A DNA stretch of 64,000 nucleotides from Fallopia convolvulus. Its lineage: Eukaryota; Streptophyta; Magnoliopsida; Caryophyllales; Polygonaceae. Numbering within the stretch: the first letter of the stretch is position 1; each line of letters starts with the position of its first letter. The translations under genes were made by a program, and so were the position numbers. The stretch lies in the NCBI GenBank assembly GCA_964016875.1, contig OZ024724.1, forward strand, positions 14,240,501-14,304,500, written 5' to 3'. The notes beneath the pieces are model-generated. The model searched no databases, was not told the DNA's origin, and saw only the letters and a program-made list of their open reading frames with translations. Shown here in pieces: positions 34,685-45,929 of this stretch.

Positions 34685-35370
34685 ATTATTGTAACTAAAT
34701 AAAATTTATTTTCAAATCTTTCATCTGATTTTGTTAAAAGTTAGTTTTTCATTATATTATTTATAGGTCATACTTAAGTTATTTTTATATTCAAAATTAG
34801 TACAATATACGTACAAGCTTCAATCTATGATATGAACATGTGTTAAATCAAAATATAAAATGATACATTATAGATATTCACATAAAACTTTAACAAGGGA
34901 TTACACTATTAAAGTAATAAATTTAAGAAAAGAGAGATTTGAGAGAAGATGAGAGATTAGAATTATCTTATTAGTTCATTTATAAGGACCTTATATAGAA
35001 AAGAGATAATTAGATAAATAGTCTCTTTTTAGGTTTATAATTATGCTTTAGTTTGTAGTTACCTTTTATTTTCAAAACTAACCATGTGCTATTAGGAGAC
35101 TGTGCTAGAAGACTCTCGCCTTTTTCTCTACACATCGTTCTCGTCTTTTTCTCTGAAGGTAGCCAAAATAATCTCCAACTCCTTCGTCATCCACCACACT
35201 CACCGCTACCTGGCGCCCTATCCATGCTCTAATCGACACGCATAATCGTCAATTCAGGTTCTTCATCTCCCCCTCCCTCTATTTAGGGCACATTTTGTTT
35301 TCTAGGTTTCTAGCAGTTTTGATTTCGTGAAACATATTTGACGATGCGTGTCTGTATTTGTGTTTGATAG
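34685..35370. other. AT-rich DNA, then pyrimidine-rich gene-like sequence
   Basis: 34685-35090 shows nothing recognisable. From about 35100 the sequence becomes C/T-rich (TTTTTCTCTACACATCG, CTCCCCCTCCCTCTATTT) with the look of a plant 5' UTR or intron. It leads without an obvious coding exon into the alpha-mannosidase exon. Confidence 0.4.
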
Positions 35371-35454
35371 GGGGCTTGTGTTCAGAATGTGTTGGATTCT
35401 ATAATTTCTGCTTTGTTAGAAGATGAGAACCAAAAGTTTATTTATGTTGAAATG
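35371..35454 (+). pseudogene. Fossil exon of a plant alpha-mannosidase (glycosyl hydrolase 38)
   Basis: Exactly 28 codons between an AG acceptor (TTTGATAG) and a GTAAGT donor. GACVQNVLDSIISALLEDEN and KFIYVE match the second conserved exon of plant vacuolar/lysosomal-type alpha-mannosidases, where it follows the HSHDDVGWLKT active-site exon and precedes the FFQRWW exon. Neither flanking exon is visible in the window. The exon itself has no stop, so it is either a captured fragment or a survivor of a broken gene. The following 340 bp look like intron sequence and hold the next LINE insertion. The enzyme class trims alpha-mannose from N-glycans. Confidence 0.75.
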
Positions 35455-35812
35455 GTAAGTTTCCTTGTTCCCTCACATCGTTTTTATCCCATCAGGTTTC
35501 TAGTCTCTTAATTTCTGTTTGGTCTTTTCCCCCTGAATCATAGTGATATCTAAGGAAATTCTTAGAGACAAGTGAAAATGAGTCATCAGAGGAGAGAATT
35601 TAATTTAGGTTTATTTGTTTGTAAGTTGGTGTCAATTGGATGGATCTGGAATTGGATTTTTAGAGTGATTTTGTTAAAAAAAATTGATGAATGTTATGTT
35701 CTATTTTTCTTTGTAGTTCTATGATGTATTAGTGCCTGTATTTTTTCTATCCTTAGAACAGATGACCATGAAAGTGTGAAGAGAGTAGGAAATCTCTTTA
35801 GTTTTCACTAAT

Positions 35813-37916
35813 TTTTTTTTGATATGGAAAGAAATTAGGAGGGAGACCATCATCTAGATGCTCTCTGCCCTAGGGCATCCTTGTGGAAGAGATCGACGAG
35901 CTCTGAATCTTCTTCAGGGATGATCGCACCACTTTTGAAATCCTTCTTAGCCAAATAGTTCGCAACACGATTAATCTCCCTGAACATGTACGTAATGCTC
36001 CACTCTTCGATCTGGAATAGATAACCACGGATATCCGAGACAAGGGTCTCTATCTCCCACGGACAGCTGCCTTTGCCATTGATGGCATTCACCAGGAAAA
36101 AGATTGTTGCCTTCGACCTCTAGCGACCTAAAACCTCTTCTCATTGCTTCCTGAATTCCATTCCTAAGAGCCAGGGCTTTAGAGATGAGAACAAAGTTTG
36201 TTCCCAACGGGCCATAGTTATAGTTGATAGTCTCTGCATTGTGATTTCTTAGGATATAGCCGAAAGTGGGAAGGCCTTGGTTCTTTTTTTGCTCCATCAA
36301 AGTTCAATTTGATCCAATTTTCTTTGGGTTTCTTCCAATTAATATTTTTGGTCTTTCGTGTAGCATCCATTTTACTTCTGTTGTTAGCATGCTTATCATT
36401 TGTGTAGATATCTATGTCTAGTTTTTCCGTGTCTTTCCACCTTTCTATTTGTTTTTTTAATTCAATAATTTTTTTTCTTGATTGACTCTGTTAGGCTGAA
36501 AATTTTATGGTTTCTTTGGTACCAGATACTCCACCATGTGAGTGCCAGAGTTTCCATTTCATTATTAATTAGTGCTCCTCTTATATCATGCATGTATTGC
36601 CATGGGGTTTTGTTATTGACATCTATATCTTTTCTTTTTAAGAATATATTGTTGTTTATTGTGTTTATGATTCTTTGGGTATGACAACATTGGAGGAGGA
36701 TATGTGAAGTATCAGTATCTACCTCCAATGCGTCTCAGGATGTACGCTGCAAGGTAGCTGTGATATGTCTTTCGTATAGTCTTTTTTTTGGGTAAGGCAT
36801 TCTAAGTGATTTTCCACAATTTTTTTTTTATTTTTGGTGATATGTTTAATCTCCATATCCATTCCACGTCATTCTTTATTCCGCCTTTCTTATTGTTGAG
36901 AAAGGACATTGCTGATTTTGTTGTGAACCAGCCGTCTTTACTAGGCTCCCAATATAGTCTATCTGTAATTTGATTGACTGGTATAGGTGTTTGTATAATC
37001 TTTTGCACCTTTTGGTTTGTTAGCCACCTAAGTAATTCGTCTTTCTTCCAAGGTTTATCTTCGTTGAGATAGTAGGAGATTGTAGCGTCCAGGTTGATCT
37101 CGTTTATCGTTGGTAATGTGTTTAATAAGTGGTTCTGTTTCTATCCACTTGTCTTTCCAGATTTTGATGGTCTTTTCATCTCCTACTTGCCAAATTAACG
37201 CCTCTTTAAACAAGCTTTTTAATTTCATAAGTTGTATCCATTGCCAGGATGTTCGTCCTTTTACTTCATAGTGAAGAATATTTTGTTGTTTAAGGTATTT
37301 TCCGATACGATTTTAACTCATATGTTATTTGGTTCAGCTAAAATTTTCCAAAGTAGCTTCATTTGTAGTGATGTATTATAGTCCTCCGATTTTCTTATTC
37401 CCATACCTCCAAGGTTTCTAGGTCTACAAATATTATTCCAGGTTATTAGGGGTTTGTATTTTCCTTCCTTGTTCCAGAAGAAATTTTTGTTTATTTTATG
37501 AAGTTTATTAAGGATATTCGTAGGTACATAAAGCTTTGCATTAGGTATGTTGCTTGTGATGTTAGATTTGCGTTTATAAGCACCATTCTTCCTTCTTGTG
37601 ATAGCGTGTTTGCTTTCCACTTAGTTAGTTGTTGTTGTGTTTTTGTTATTACGTTTTGAAATGTTTCTTTCCTTACTCTTCCATTGATTATCGGACATCC
37701 CAGGCATTTGTCTATCGCTACAGTATACGGGATGTTAAGTATTTGCTTGATTGTATTTTTGATTCTCTTTGGAGTATTTCTTGTTGCTTGGAACGCCGAC
37801 TTATGGTAATTGACTTTTTGCCCTGAGACATCACAGTAGTTTTCAATGATTTGTTTGATTTTCCTACTATTTGTGCCGTTTGCTTTTGCAAATATGATGA
37901 TATCGTCGGCGAAGGA
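35813..37916 (-). mobile_element. 5'-truncated L1-type LINE, minus strand
   Basis: On the minus strand it opens in FADDIIIFAKANG, the catalytic box of the reverse transcriptase, and continues through CLGCPIINGR, FFWNKEGKYKPLITWNNICR, LGGMGIRKSEDYN, YWEPSKDGWFTTKSAM, a zf-RVT region and an RNase H-like end (RFREINRVAN-type block, here MFREINRVANYLAKKD). Everything 5' of the FADD box is missing. The T run at 35812-35820 is the A tail. The flanking direct repeat is TCTTTAGTTTTCACTAAT (35795-35812) and TCTTTAGTTTTCAGTAAT (37917-37934). Frameshifts and stops are scattered. It is distinct in sequence from the LINE at 8-34 kb. Confidence 0.9.
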
Positions 37917-37934
37917 TCTTTAGTTTTCAGTAAT

Positions 37935-38270
37935 GATAAAAAGAAAAAGCCTTGCTTATGATGAACGTGGAAATGTTGTAGCTCGGAGTCAGAGTGAAGA
38001 GGAACTTCCATTAGCAGTGATAGTTGAAATCATCTCTTTTCTCTTGATTATAAAAGGAAAAAAAAAACTACTTTCTTGGTTTGAAATTTGTTGTATCCTC
38101 CATTGAAAAGAAACTAATTTTAAATAATGCATTATTAAATTAGTGATGGTGCATGTACTATCATAAAATTCTAGGTATAAATGATTTGTCTTGAAGTTTT
38201 TTATTCATGTGTAGTGTATGGATCATGGGGTGTACAATAGAATCGATATTGTTCTCTTTTCTTCTTTCTA
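37935..38270. other. Unassigned sequence after the truncated LINE
   Basis: This continues the DNA interrupted by the LINE. A short open stretch (KRKSLAYDERGNVVARSQSE, about 37945-38030) is not recognised. The rest is AT-rich. Confidence 0.35.
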
Positions 38271-38274
38271 TTCA

Positions 38275-38985
38275 TGTGTTGACAGTTATCGACAACCATT
38301 GTTGACAATAATAATGGTTGGTTGTTGATAGTTTGTTTTTGTTCACAATTGTTTTTCAATAATGTTTTGTCAACAAGGCATTTGTTCACAATAATTGTTA
38401 TTTGTTGATAGTTTTTTTTTTTTGTTGACAATTTTTTTGTCAACAAGGCATATTTTTATCAACAAGGTATATTTTGACAATTTTTTGTCAATAAGGCATT
38501 TGTTGACAATATTAGTTGTTGGTAGCTTTTTTTTTTGTTGACAGTTTTTTGTCAACAATTTTTTTTGTCAACAATGTCATTTGTTGACAATTTCTTATCA
38601 ACAAAGCATTTGTTGAGAATGATTATTAGTTGTTGATAATTTTTTTGTTTGTAGATTGTTTTTTTATTTGTTGACAATTTTTGGTCTATAAGAAATTTGT
38701 TAACAATTTTTTTGTCAACAAATTTCTTTTGTTGATAATTGTTTGACAATAATTATTGATGTTGATAGTTGTTAACGAGTGTTGACAATATGTTGTTGAT
38801 AATAAGTTTGTCGACAACAACTTGTTAGACAATTGGTTAACCTCAGCCAATGGTGGTCAGCGACCGATCAACACTGGTCAACGGTGGTCAACGATCGATC
38901 AACGGCCGGCCAATGCCGGTCAAGTATCGAGTCAATAGCGGTTAACGACCTAGTCAACTCGGTTGACCGAGTCAATTCACAATGA
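38275..38985. repeat. GTTGAC/GTCAAC repeat field
   Basis: From 38275 to about 38830 TTGTTGAC and GTCAACAA alternate many times, often as hairpins of the type GTTGACAA, a T-rich loop, TTGTCAAC. A looser unit of about 60-110 bp (CAACAAGGCATTTGTTGACA) recurs about five times. From 38830 to 38985 the same GTCAAC core appears in GC-richer words such as GGTCAACGATCGATCAACGG. No coding content; long minus-strand Lys/Asn frames are artefacts. Confidence 0.8.
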
Positions 38986-39057
38986 GTAGAAGGTGGGAAA
39001 ATGAGGGTTACTCGGCCATGCAATTAAAACATATCACTCAACTTAAAAACAATTAGC

Positions 39058-39422
39058 TTGAGGTGTGTTCGGTTCCGAAACGGACGGTTACGGTTCCTCC
39101 GGACCCTAGAACCAGGACCAAAACCAAAAACCCCTCGGTTCCTCGGTTTGGTTCCCGGTTTCAGTTAGGTTCAAAGGCGGTTTCAGTTCCGAACCTTAAA
39201 AAAATTAAAAAGATGTTGAAAATGGAAAACCGGGATCACGGTTTTGGAGATGCGATCACGGTTGTGCGTTTTTACCCGTATTTTTTTTCAAGGGATTGAA
39301 ACGGCGGTTCCGGAACCACCGATTCTCTGGTTCCAAGGAACCGAAACTGAATCGAAACTGGTGGAACTGCCAGTTTTTTTCCGGTTCAGTTCCCCAGTTC
39401 CTTGGAACCGAACCCACCACTG
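39058..39422. mobile_element. hAT-type MITE (365 bp)
   Basis: The right end reads inward CAGTGGTGGGTTCGGTTCC, the left end TTGAGGTGTGTTCGGTTCC. An exact 8-bp duplication CAATTAGC lies at 39050-39057 and 39423-39430, the hAT hallmark. The interior is a dense field of GGTTCC, GGAACC and CCGGTTC words, typical of hAT sub-terminal regions. It encodes nothing. Confidence 0.88.
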
Positions 39423-39430
39423 CAATTAGC

Positions 39431-39724
39431 CCTCTATTTAAGGGCTATTAATCAAAATTACCCTATAGAAAATAAAATACTTGATAAATAAGTCAATTTT
39501 AGGTTTTGATCATTCTATTTATATTTATATCAACATATAATAATAATATTATTATAACAAAATAGATATTTCTTTCAGTACAGTTCTAGATCTTAAATTT
39601 TAAGATCACCGAACCTTAAGGTACCCGATTTTGAGGATTGCAAATTCCCAAATTGGTATGTACTCTGCCTAGTCCTAATTCATTTAACATTTTAACAAAA
39701 TTATAACATTATATAAGAATATAT
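39431..39724. other. AT-rich spacer
   Basis: No feature recognised between the hAT MITE and the next candidate element. Confidence 0.5.
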
Positions 39725-40264
39725 ATATAGAATAGTGCTCTATTAAATCACCCTCTTAGAGTAAATCATGTGGTTAATATACAACCATCAGATTTGGATA
39801 AATGAAGGGTGAAGATTTAATAAAAATAGGGTGTAAAACATGGGAGTAGGTGTGATACAACATATTAATACCAATTCTTGTAATTAAGGGATTGTATATC
39901 ACTCTCTCTCTCTTTATATATCTTTAATTTCCAAATTTTGATAATGTCCAATCAATTCGTTCTCTCTTCCTTGCCAATCATTCTTCCATCAATATCTTCT
40001 CACCGATGCTAATTTTATCTGATTTCTTTGCCAATCGTTCTTCCAAAAATCGTTCTTGCCAATCGTTCGATTTCTTTGCAAAGAACAATACAAAGGAATA
40101 AAGAGAAGAAAATTGTGGTTGGAAATAGGGTTTTGAGATCGTTTACCCGGGGTCAAACTCGTTCCATGTTTGGTGTCGATGGTCTTCAATTTTGAAGATT
40201 GAGCATGAAAGCAATGCGTACAGGTTTGATAGTGTGTAGAATTGACTTGTTTTTCATATATGTT

Positions 40265-41120
40265 TGTTTTGTTATTCATATATACGACGCATTTTATTCA
40301 CATATACATTGTCTTGTTAGTCACATATTTGTGGCTTGTTTTTCATATATGTTTGCTTTGTTATTCATATACGGATTAATTTCTCCATATAGACATGTTT
40401 TGATAATAATATAGAAGAATTCAAACATATTTCAGAATATTCAACATTGTTTTTCATAAGCATAGTAATTATTATTAACATCATAACATAAGAATGAACT
40501 TTGTTGTTCAAGAAAATGAAAGTTGTTCAAATCATATAACATTATGATTAATTATATTTTGGTTCAGTATAATACAATTCTTCAATTCATTACAATGAGT
40601 TATTCTAGTGTGTTTACACAGACTGATGTATAACAATATGGAAGAATTTAAACATTTTTCAGGATATTCAACACTGTTTTTCATAAGCATTATAATGATT
40701 ATTCACATCATAACATAATACAAAGAGACAACTTTTTCATAATCCTAACTGTTTTTTTTCCAGAAGTATTGTAATGGTTATTCAATAGTCTATATTATTC
40801 ATGTCAATATATGTCATATTATCATTTAAAACCATTGAATAAGTTAGGCGGTCATATTTATTAATATGTTGTTATTCATACATGTGTAGATTGTTATTCA
40901 TACATGCGTGGCTTGTTATTCGTATATATGTGTTTTGTTATTCGTATATACATGCCTTGTTATTCTTCTATACATTATTTATTTTTCATGAATGCATATT
41001 TTTATTATTCATACATGTGTGGCTTGTTATTCATATATGTGTGGTTTGTTTTTCATATATATGTATTCTGTTATTTATATATACGTGTTTTGTTTTGCGT
41101 GAATTGTTATTCTTGTATGT
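40265..41120 (+). repeat. GTTATTCATATA word array
   Basis: Two clusters (40265-40385 and 40870-41120) hold GTTATTCATATATNYGTG repeated about every 22 bp, with CGTA and CTTC variants. Looser GTTATTCAAAC copies continue to 41945 around the MITE. The reverse complement ATGAATAAC differs from the ATGAACAA word of the 1-6.7 kb locus by one base. Confidence 0.8.
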
Positions 41121-41574
41121 GTGTCTTATGCAGTTATTGAAGAATGTCGATGAAGTATAAGTGGGTGGAGTTTGCAGGCAGCGACACTGATTAGTATTTT
41201 TTGACATATCAGTGTACTTTCAAAAAAATAGATGTACTTATTTAAATTCATTGTAGTATATATTTGAGATGTAACCATCCCCATTTTTGTCTTATTCAAT
41301 GTATTACATTTATATATTCAATGTTCATAGAATATTCATATTTTAGTTTGTCATATCCACCCATTTTAATATGTTATTATTCGAACTATAGCGAATTGAT
41401 TTTCACAGTAAGACGAATACTTATTCAACCTAAATAATGCAAACGTTAAAACATGTTCAATCCTATATTTATTCAAATAATCATATTGAGTTATTCAATT
41501 AATCATATTGAGTTATTCAAACCTCGACTATAAATATTTTATGATTCTATAATTATGTAAACAATCAAATTGAG

Positions 41575-41822
41575 GAGTTTGGTTCAAATGACAAAAACTC
41601 TTATCCCAAAACAAATGCACTTTTCCTAGTTCGTAGTGCAATTTTCCTACTTTAGAGTGCACTTTTTCGCATTTGCACTTTTCGTACTTTGTAGTGCACT
41701 TTTCGTATTTTTTGTAATATATTTTTCGGATTGCACTTTTTGTATTTTGTAATGCACTTTTCGTACTTTGTAGTGCACTTTTAATTTTTTAGGATAAGAG
41801 TTTTTTTCATTTGAAACAAACT
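41575..41822. mobile_element. MITE with GTGCACTTTT interior, copy 1 (248 bp)
   Basis: The ends are GAGTTTGGTTCAAATGA and, inverted, GAGTTTGTTTCAAATGA, each followed inward by AACTCTTATCC. The interior is a series of GTGCACTTTTCGTA words. Flanks TCAAATTGAG and TCAACTGAG suggest an imperfect target duplication of about 9-10 bp. A second copy with a perfect duplication is at 63373-63661. Confidence 0.85.
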
Positions 41823-42340
41823 CTCAACTGAGTTATTCAAACAATCAAATTGAGTTATTCAAACCTCGACTATAAATATTCTACGATTCTATAATTATTC
41901 AAACAATCATATTGAGTTATTCAAACATCAACTAATAGTTATTCAATGATTCTGCTGAGGTTTTGTATTTGTAAATTCGATTATTTAATTTTTCTCACTC
42001 TTCTATCAATCCCTAAAATCATGCAACAGTCATATATAAAAAAAACATGGTTTTTTTTTAATGTCTGATATCTTCAAGATTTTAGTTTGTGTGATTTTAA
42101 ATCCTAAAATAAAAGATTTTCTTCAAATTTAATTTTGGTAACCCACGTTTTCAAAGGAATATCCCTAAAAATCAGCTACTTTCCTTCTTCAATTCAACAT
42201 TATTCTCTCCTCTCTTCCCTATTTTTCTAATTATGTTACCTCATTATTAACCTTTGATTGAGGTAAATCCAGCGCCCCATATCGAACCGCACATTACACC
42301 CTAATAAGTGTTGTACAAGAGCGCTATAGATATATATATT

Positions 42341-42720
42341 ATTCATAAAGGAGTCTGAATAAGGTGGGAATGGGCGCACAGGTTGGAGATAAGAAAAAAC
42401 AAGAGCCGTTGGATGGAGAAAAATCATGGGCGCTGATCGTTTCATTTAAAAGGGAAAAAATGGCACAAATGAATTTTTAGCGAATTATTTATTTATTTAA
42501 AAAATGGATATAGGACGCGCGCCCAGATTATTCATCAAAATTGTGATTTTGTACATCAAAAATCTATTGTTTGTGCATCAAAAACATATTGTTTGTGCTT
42601 GAAAAATGGCCAAATGTGTATCGAAATTGTATGCATTAATATATGTTTGTGTATCATAATTAGCCGCATATGAGACAAAACTAATTGTTTTGATGTCACT
42701 CTTGGTATTGTCTTGCTTGA
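42341..42720. other. Flank of element 3 with short repeats
   Basis: It contains GAGCCGTTGGATGG near 42401 and a short array at 42545-42610 of CATCAAAAAYMTATTGTTTG units (two good copies, one decayed). No gene. It may be the continuation of the candidate MULE. Confidence 0.4.
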
Positions 42721-44212
42721 TGTTGAAGGAGGGTTTCTTGACAACAAATAAATTTATAATCAAGACCCCGCTGAGTATAGGGAGGTCAGGATCGTTCCAC
42801 AAGAAGCAAGGTTGTTTATCTATCGACTACTAAAAATAAAACAAAAGCAAACTAAAACACACAGAAGCAGCCTGATTAACGAAGTTGTCAGCCTCGTTAA
42901 CGACCCACCGTAAATAAAAAGACTAAAACTACGACCTAGACAAGCTCGGTGCCGAGTCAACAAACTCAGCAACGAATATGATTATGAGAGAATTCAAATA
43001 AAAATAACGATCTAGGACAAGGGTTACCACAGCATAGTCATGCACAGAAGCTCGTAGGAAGATAGAATATCATGCCTTTAAATAGATAGATGCATCAACT
43101 TTCATTGACTCAGCAAGTAAATTAATCTACTTTCATAAACTAACTCACTCAATTGCTTGCTTTGGATCTAAAGCTTGAAACTTTCGTATTCAAACAATAT
43201 CAACCTTCAAGTTTATAACTTTCTCTTTCAATCAAGTCAACAACTCAAATTACCTCAACTTTCATCTTGGTATAAGCACAACAAACAATCTTAACAATGG
43301 ATAAAAGGCATTCAACACATAATCTCACTCACCAATCATGCATAACTATGTCGGGTTTCAACCCCGACCCTAGATAAAAGGAATACTCACTAATCATAAT
43401 TATGAAACAAATAACTTCAATCAAAGAAAACATTGAAAACAAAACACTACTCAAATTAATAAGAAATATCGTCTTACAGAGATTCAGAAGAAACCGAAAA
43501 AACCTAAAACACCGAACCAAAACCTTGACTAACGACCCCGGTAACTCTCGTCCACCGAGCTCTTCGATCACACTTCCGACTCGTCTCTCTCTTCTCTCGG
43601 TTCTTCCTCTTCTCTCCTCTATCTACTACGATCCCATCCCCCCTTCTATGCTAGAATAGAAGGGTATTTATACTAAAAAGGCTAGAAACTAAAAAAGGCT
43701 AAAAGATAAAAACTTTCCTAAAAAGATAGAATCTATTCTAATAGATATAAATAAAATCTAGAAAGATAACAAGAACTAAAATACATAATATAATAACCCT
43801 AAAATTATAAAAAGATACTCTACCGACACGGAAATAAATTCCCGCACAGGATCGGTGAGTCACAAAGTCGTCTTCTCGATTATTCTATCTCGTGGCCTCG
43901 TTAACGAACCCTTCAAGGTCGTTAACGAGCCTGGGTTTGGTTTCCTTCAACACTTCTCTTCCAAAAACTCGAACTTCAGCTTCTTCACTCTGTATTCTTC
44001 CGTCCTTCATCATAGCTCTTCAATTCCAGCTTCAAACAACACCTTTTCCTTGCTAAAACCTACAAAAAGACACAAAACAGAGTAGCTTCCATACTTTTCA
44101 CAAAATATGTAAAACTATCCAAAAACATACAAAACTAACTCTAAACTTATCAAAACTAATCCTAATAACCTAAGAAAATCTATCAAAAACTATACTAAAA
44201 ACACGAACATCA
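42721..44212 (-). repeat. Element 3, 3' LTR (1492 bp, complete)
   Basis: On the minus strand it runs from TGATGTTCGTGTTTTTAG to CCTCCTTCAACA. TATA box at 43665-43672. It contains TCGTTAACGA at 42893, 43896 and 43917 and diverged copies. It is noticeably diverged from the LTRs of element 2, so the copies are not recent sisters. Confidence 0.9.
43665..43672 (-). promoter_or_regulatory. TATA box of the element 3 3' LTR
   Basis: TATAAATA on the minus strand followed by CCCTTCTATTCTAGCATAG, the same context as in element 2. Confidence 0.55.
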
Positions 44213-45929
44213 AAATACACCATACTTAGACTTGCTTGTCCTCAAGCAATCACAAAACATTAACCAAAACCAAACAACATGCTCATCAAATTGTAGCCAT
44301 CATCTAAAAAGCAACTTCAAAACATATAGAAGAAAACAAGCAAAAGACTATTAACGTCATCACACACATATGCACTTAAAATAGACACAAGAAAATACAA
44401 TCCAACCTCACATGGGATAATGTGTTTCTCTCAACTCTCAAGTGTTTAAGCTTATAAATATATCTCTCAACTCTTCTTATATACAAAAACTCATAGAAAT
44501 TGGAACTTATATCACCAAACTCTCCACCAAAGATTTGTCAAAACAAACAAAAATCATCAAGAGAACTTAGGGGGCTCAATGAAAAACTTCATAGAAGCTT
44601 CCATTCGGGCGGGTTGTAATGGGGCTTGGTCAAAACAATAAGGCGTGGAAAATTTTGGCTATGTGGTGCTAATAATATCCGGGATTCTAAGACTCCTAAA
44701 AACTCACATACAACCAAACTCTCATGAACAATATAGCAAACTCACTCAAACATTATACACTCTCTCTTTTCACTCACCCATTTATCCCAACTTAATCTTG
44801 CTTACAAACATTTAGAAGATTTGGCTCATGCACACTTTCACAATTCAGCTCTTTCTCGGACTTTTCATGATCTTTCTTTTCTTCCCCCCCCCCTTTTTTA
44901 CTTTCTTTCGCGGGGGCTCGGTACCGAACCTTTTTAGGGTCGGTAACGATTCTGCATTTTCTATTTCTTTTGTTTTTCCCCTTTACTTTCCCTTCTTTAT
45001 ATGGTGCATACAGGGAACCAAACTCCATTTACATGATAAACTGCAAGATCTTTCAATTTAGCCAACCCATATTACCCCACACTTGAACCAAACTACTCAC
45101 TCAACAAAATCATAACAACCAATACTAAGTCCTAATCCCCGGATAGGGTCAAGCTTATCTCGGCTAGGGAATAATTTTGTGGAGATAAAAATAAAAGGCT
45201 TCAGGCTCAAATTGGCTGTCAAAAAAGAGGATAACGTAAGGGTGGATAAGGATTAATAGGGCTTATGAAAATAAGTTCTCCATCATATGATTTTCATAAG
45301 TAATGAACTATAAATCTTATATAGGTCTCAAGTAATAGATAACCATCACAATTCCAAGAGATAATATGCATATAAAGAGTAAATCACACAAAAGAAAAGA
45401 GGGATTCTTAATGTTCTCCCTATAAGGCCAAAAATAACTCACAAGGTAAATTTTGTTGGATTGCATCACTTATGCTAAAAAAGATATATGTGCTCAATTT
45501 CATCAAATGCTATTCCTTCCTAACAACAACTTCAAAATAAGAATCCGGCTATATCTTCAAAGACATGATTGCAAGGAATTATATGATCATGCTAGCAACT
45601 ACTATCATAGAACATAAGAAAGGGATATTTATCAATTCTAAAACTCTTTTTTTGATTTTTTTTGATTTTTTTTAAATTTATAAGATTTTTTTAATTTTTT
45701 ATTTTTTATTTATTTTTGAACTACCTAAGACAAAACACATAGGACAACGAGACACAAAACAACAAGTTTTTCTACTTTTTTCCACCCCATACTTAAAATT
45801 ACAGTGTCCCCACTGTAAGAAAATAAGAAGAAGGAAAGAAATAGAAAAGAAAAACACAAGAAAAAAAAAGAAAACAAAAACTTACAAAGTCTTAGAAGTG
45901 GAAAACAAGGAAAACATCTTGAAGCTGGA
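44213..45929 (-). other. Element 3 3' non-coding region
   Basis: It carries, in order on the minus strand, the GGGGACACTGTAATTTTAAG block (near 45805), an A/T-rich stretch (45640-45720), the conserved CCCCATTACAACCCG block (44602-44625) and GCTTGAGGACAAGCAAGT (44225-44250). A diverged pair GGCTCGGTACCGAACC and GGTCGGTAACGAT lies near 44920-44950, inside a polypyrimidine stretch. Confidence 0.7.

Larger units (their letters stand above)
39725..42340. mobile_element. Candidate non-autonomous MULE-like element
   Basis: The left edge AATATATATATAGAATAGTG followed by CTCT is approximately matched in inverse orientation near 42320-42345 (AATATATATATCTATAGCGC then TCTT). The interior is non-coding and carries about 25 TTATTCA (TGAATAA) words. 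A sub-terminal ACCATCAGATTTGGAT is of the kind often seen in plant MULEs. The ends are AT-rich and no clean 9-11 bp target duplication was found, so the boundaries are tentative. A 248-bp MITE sits inside. Confidence 0.35.

Noticed and set aside
38201..38749. Lys/Asn/Thr-rich minus-strand frames
   Set aside because: By-product of the GTTGAC/TTTTTT repeat field.
39063..39429. Two short proline/arginine-rich frames
   Set aside because: They lie entirely within the hAT MITE and reflect GGTTCC word repeats.
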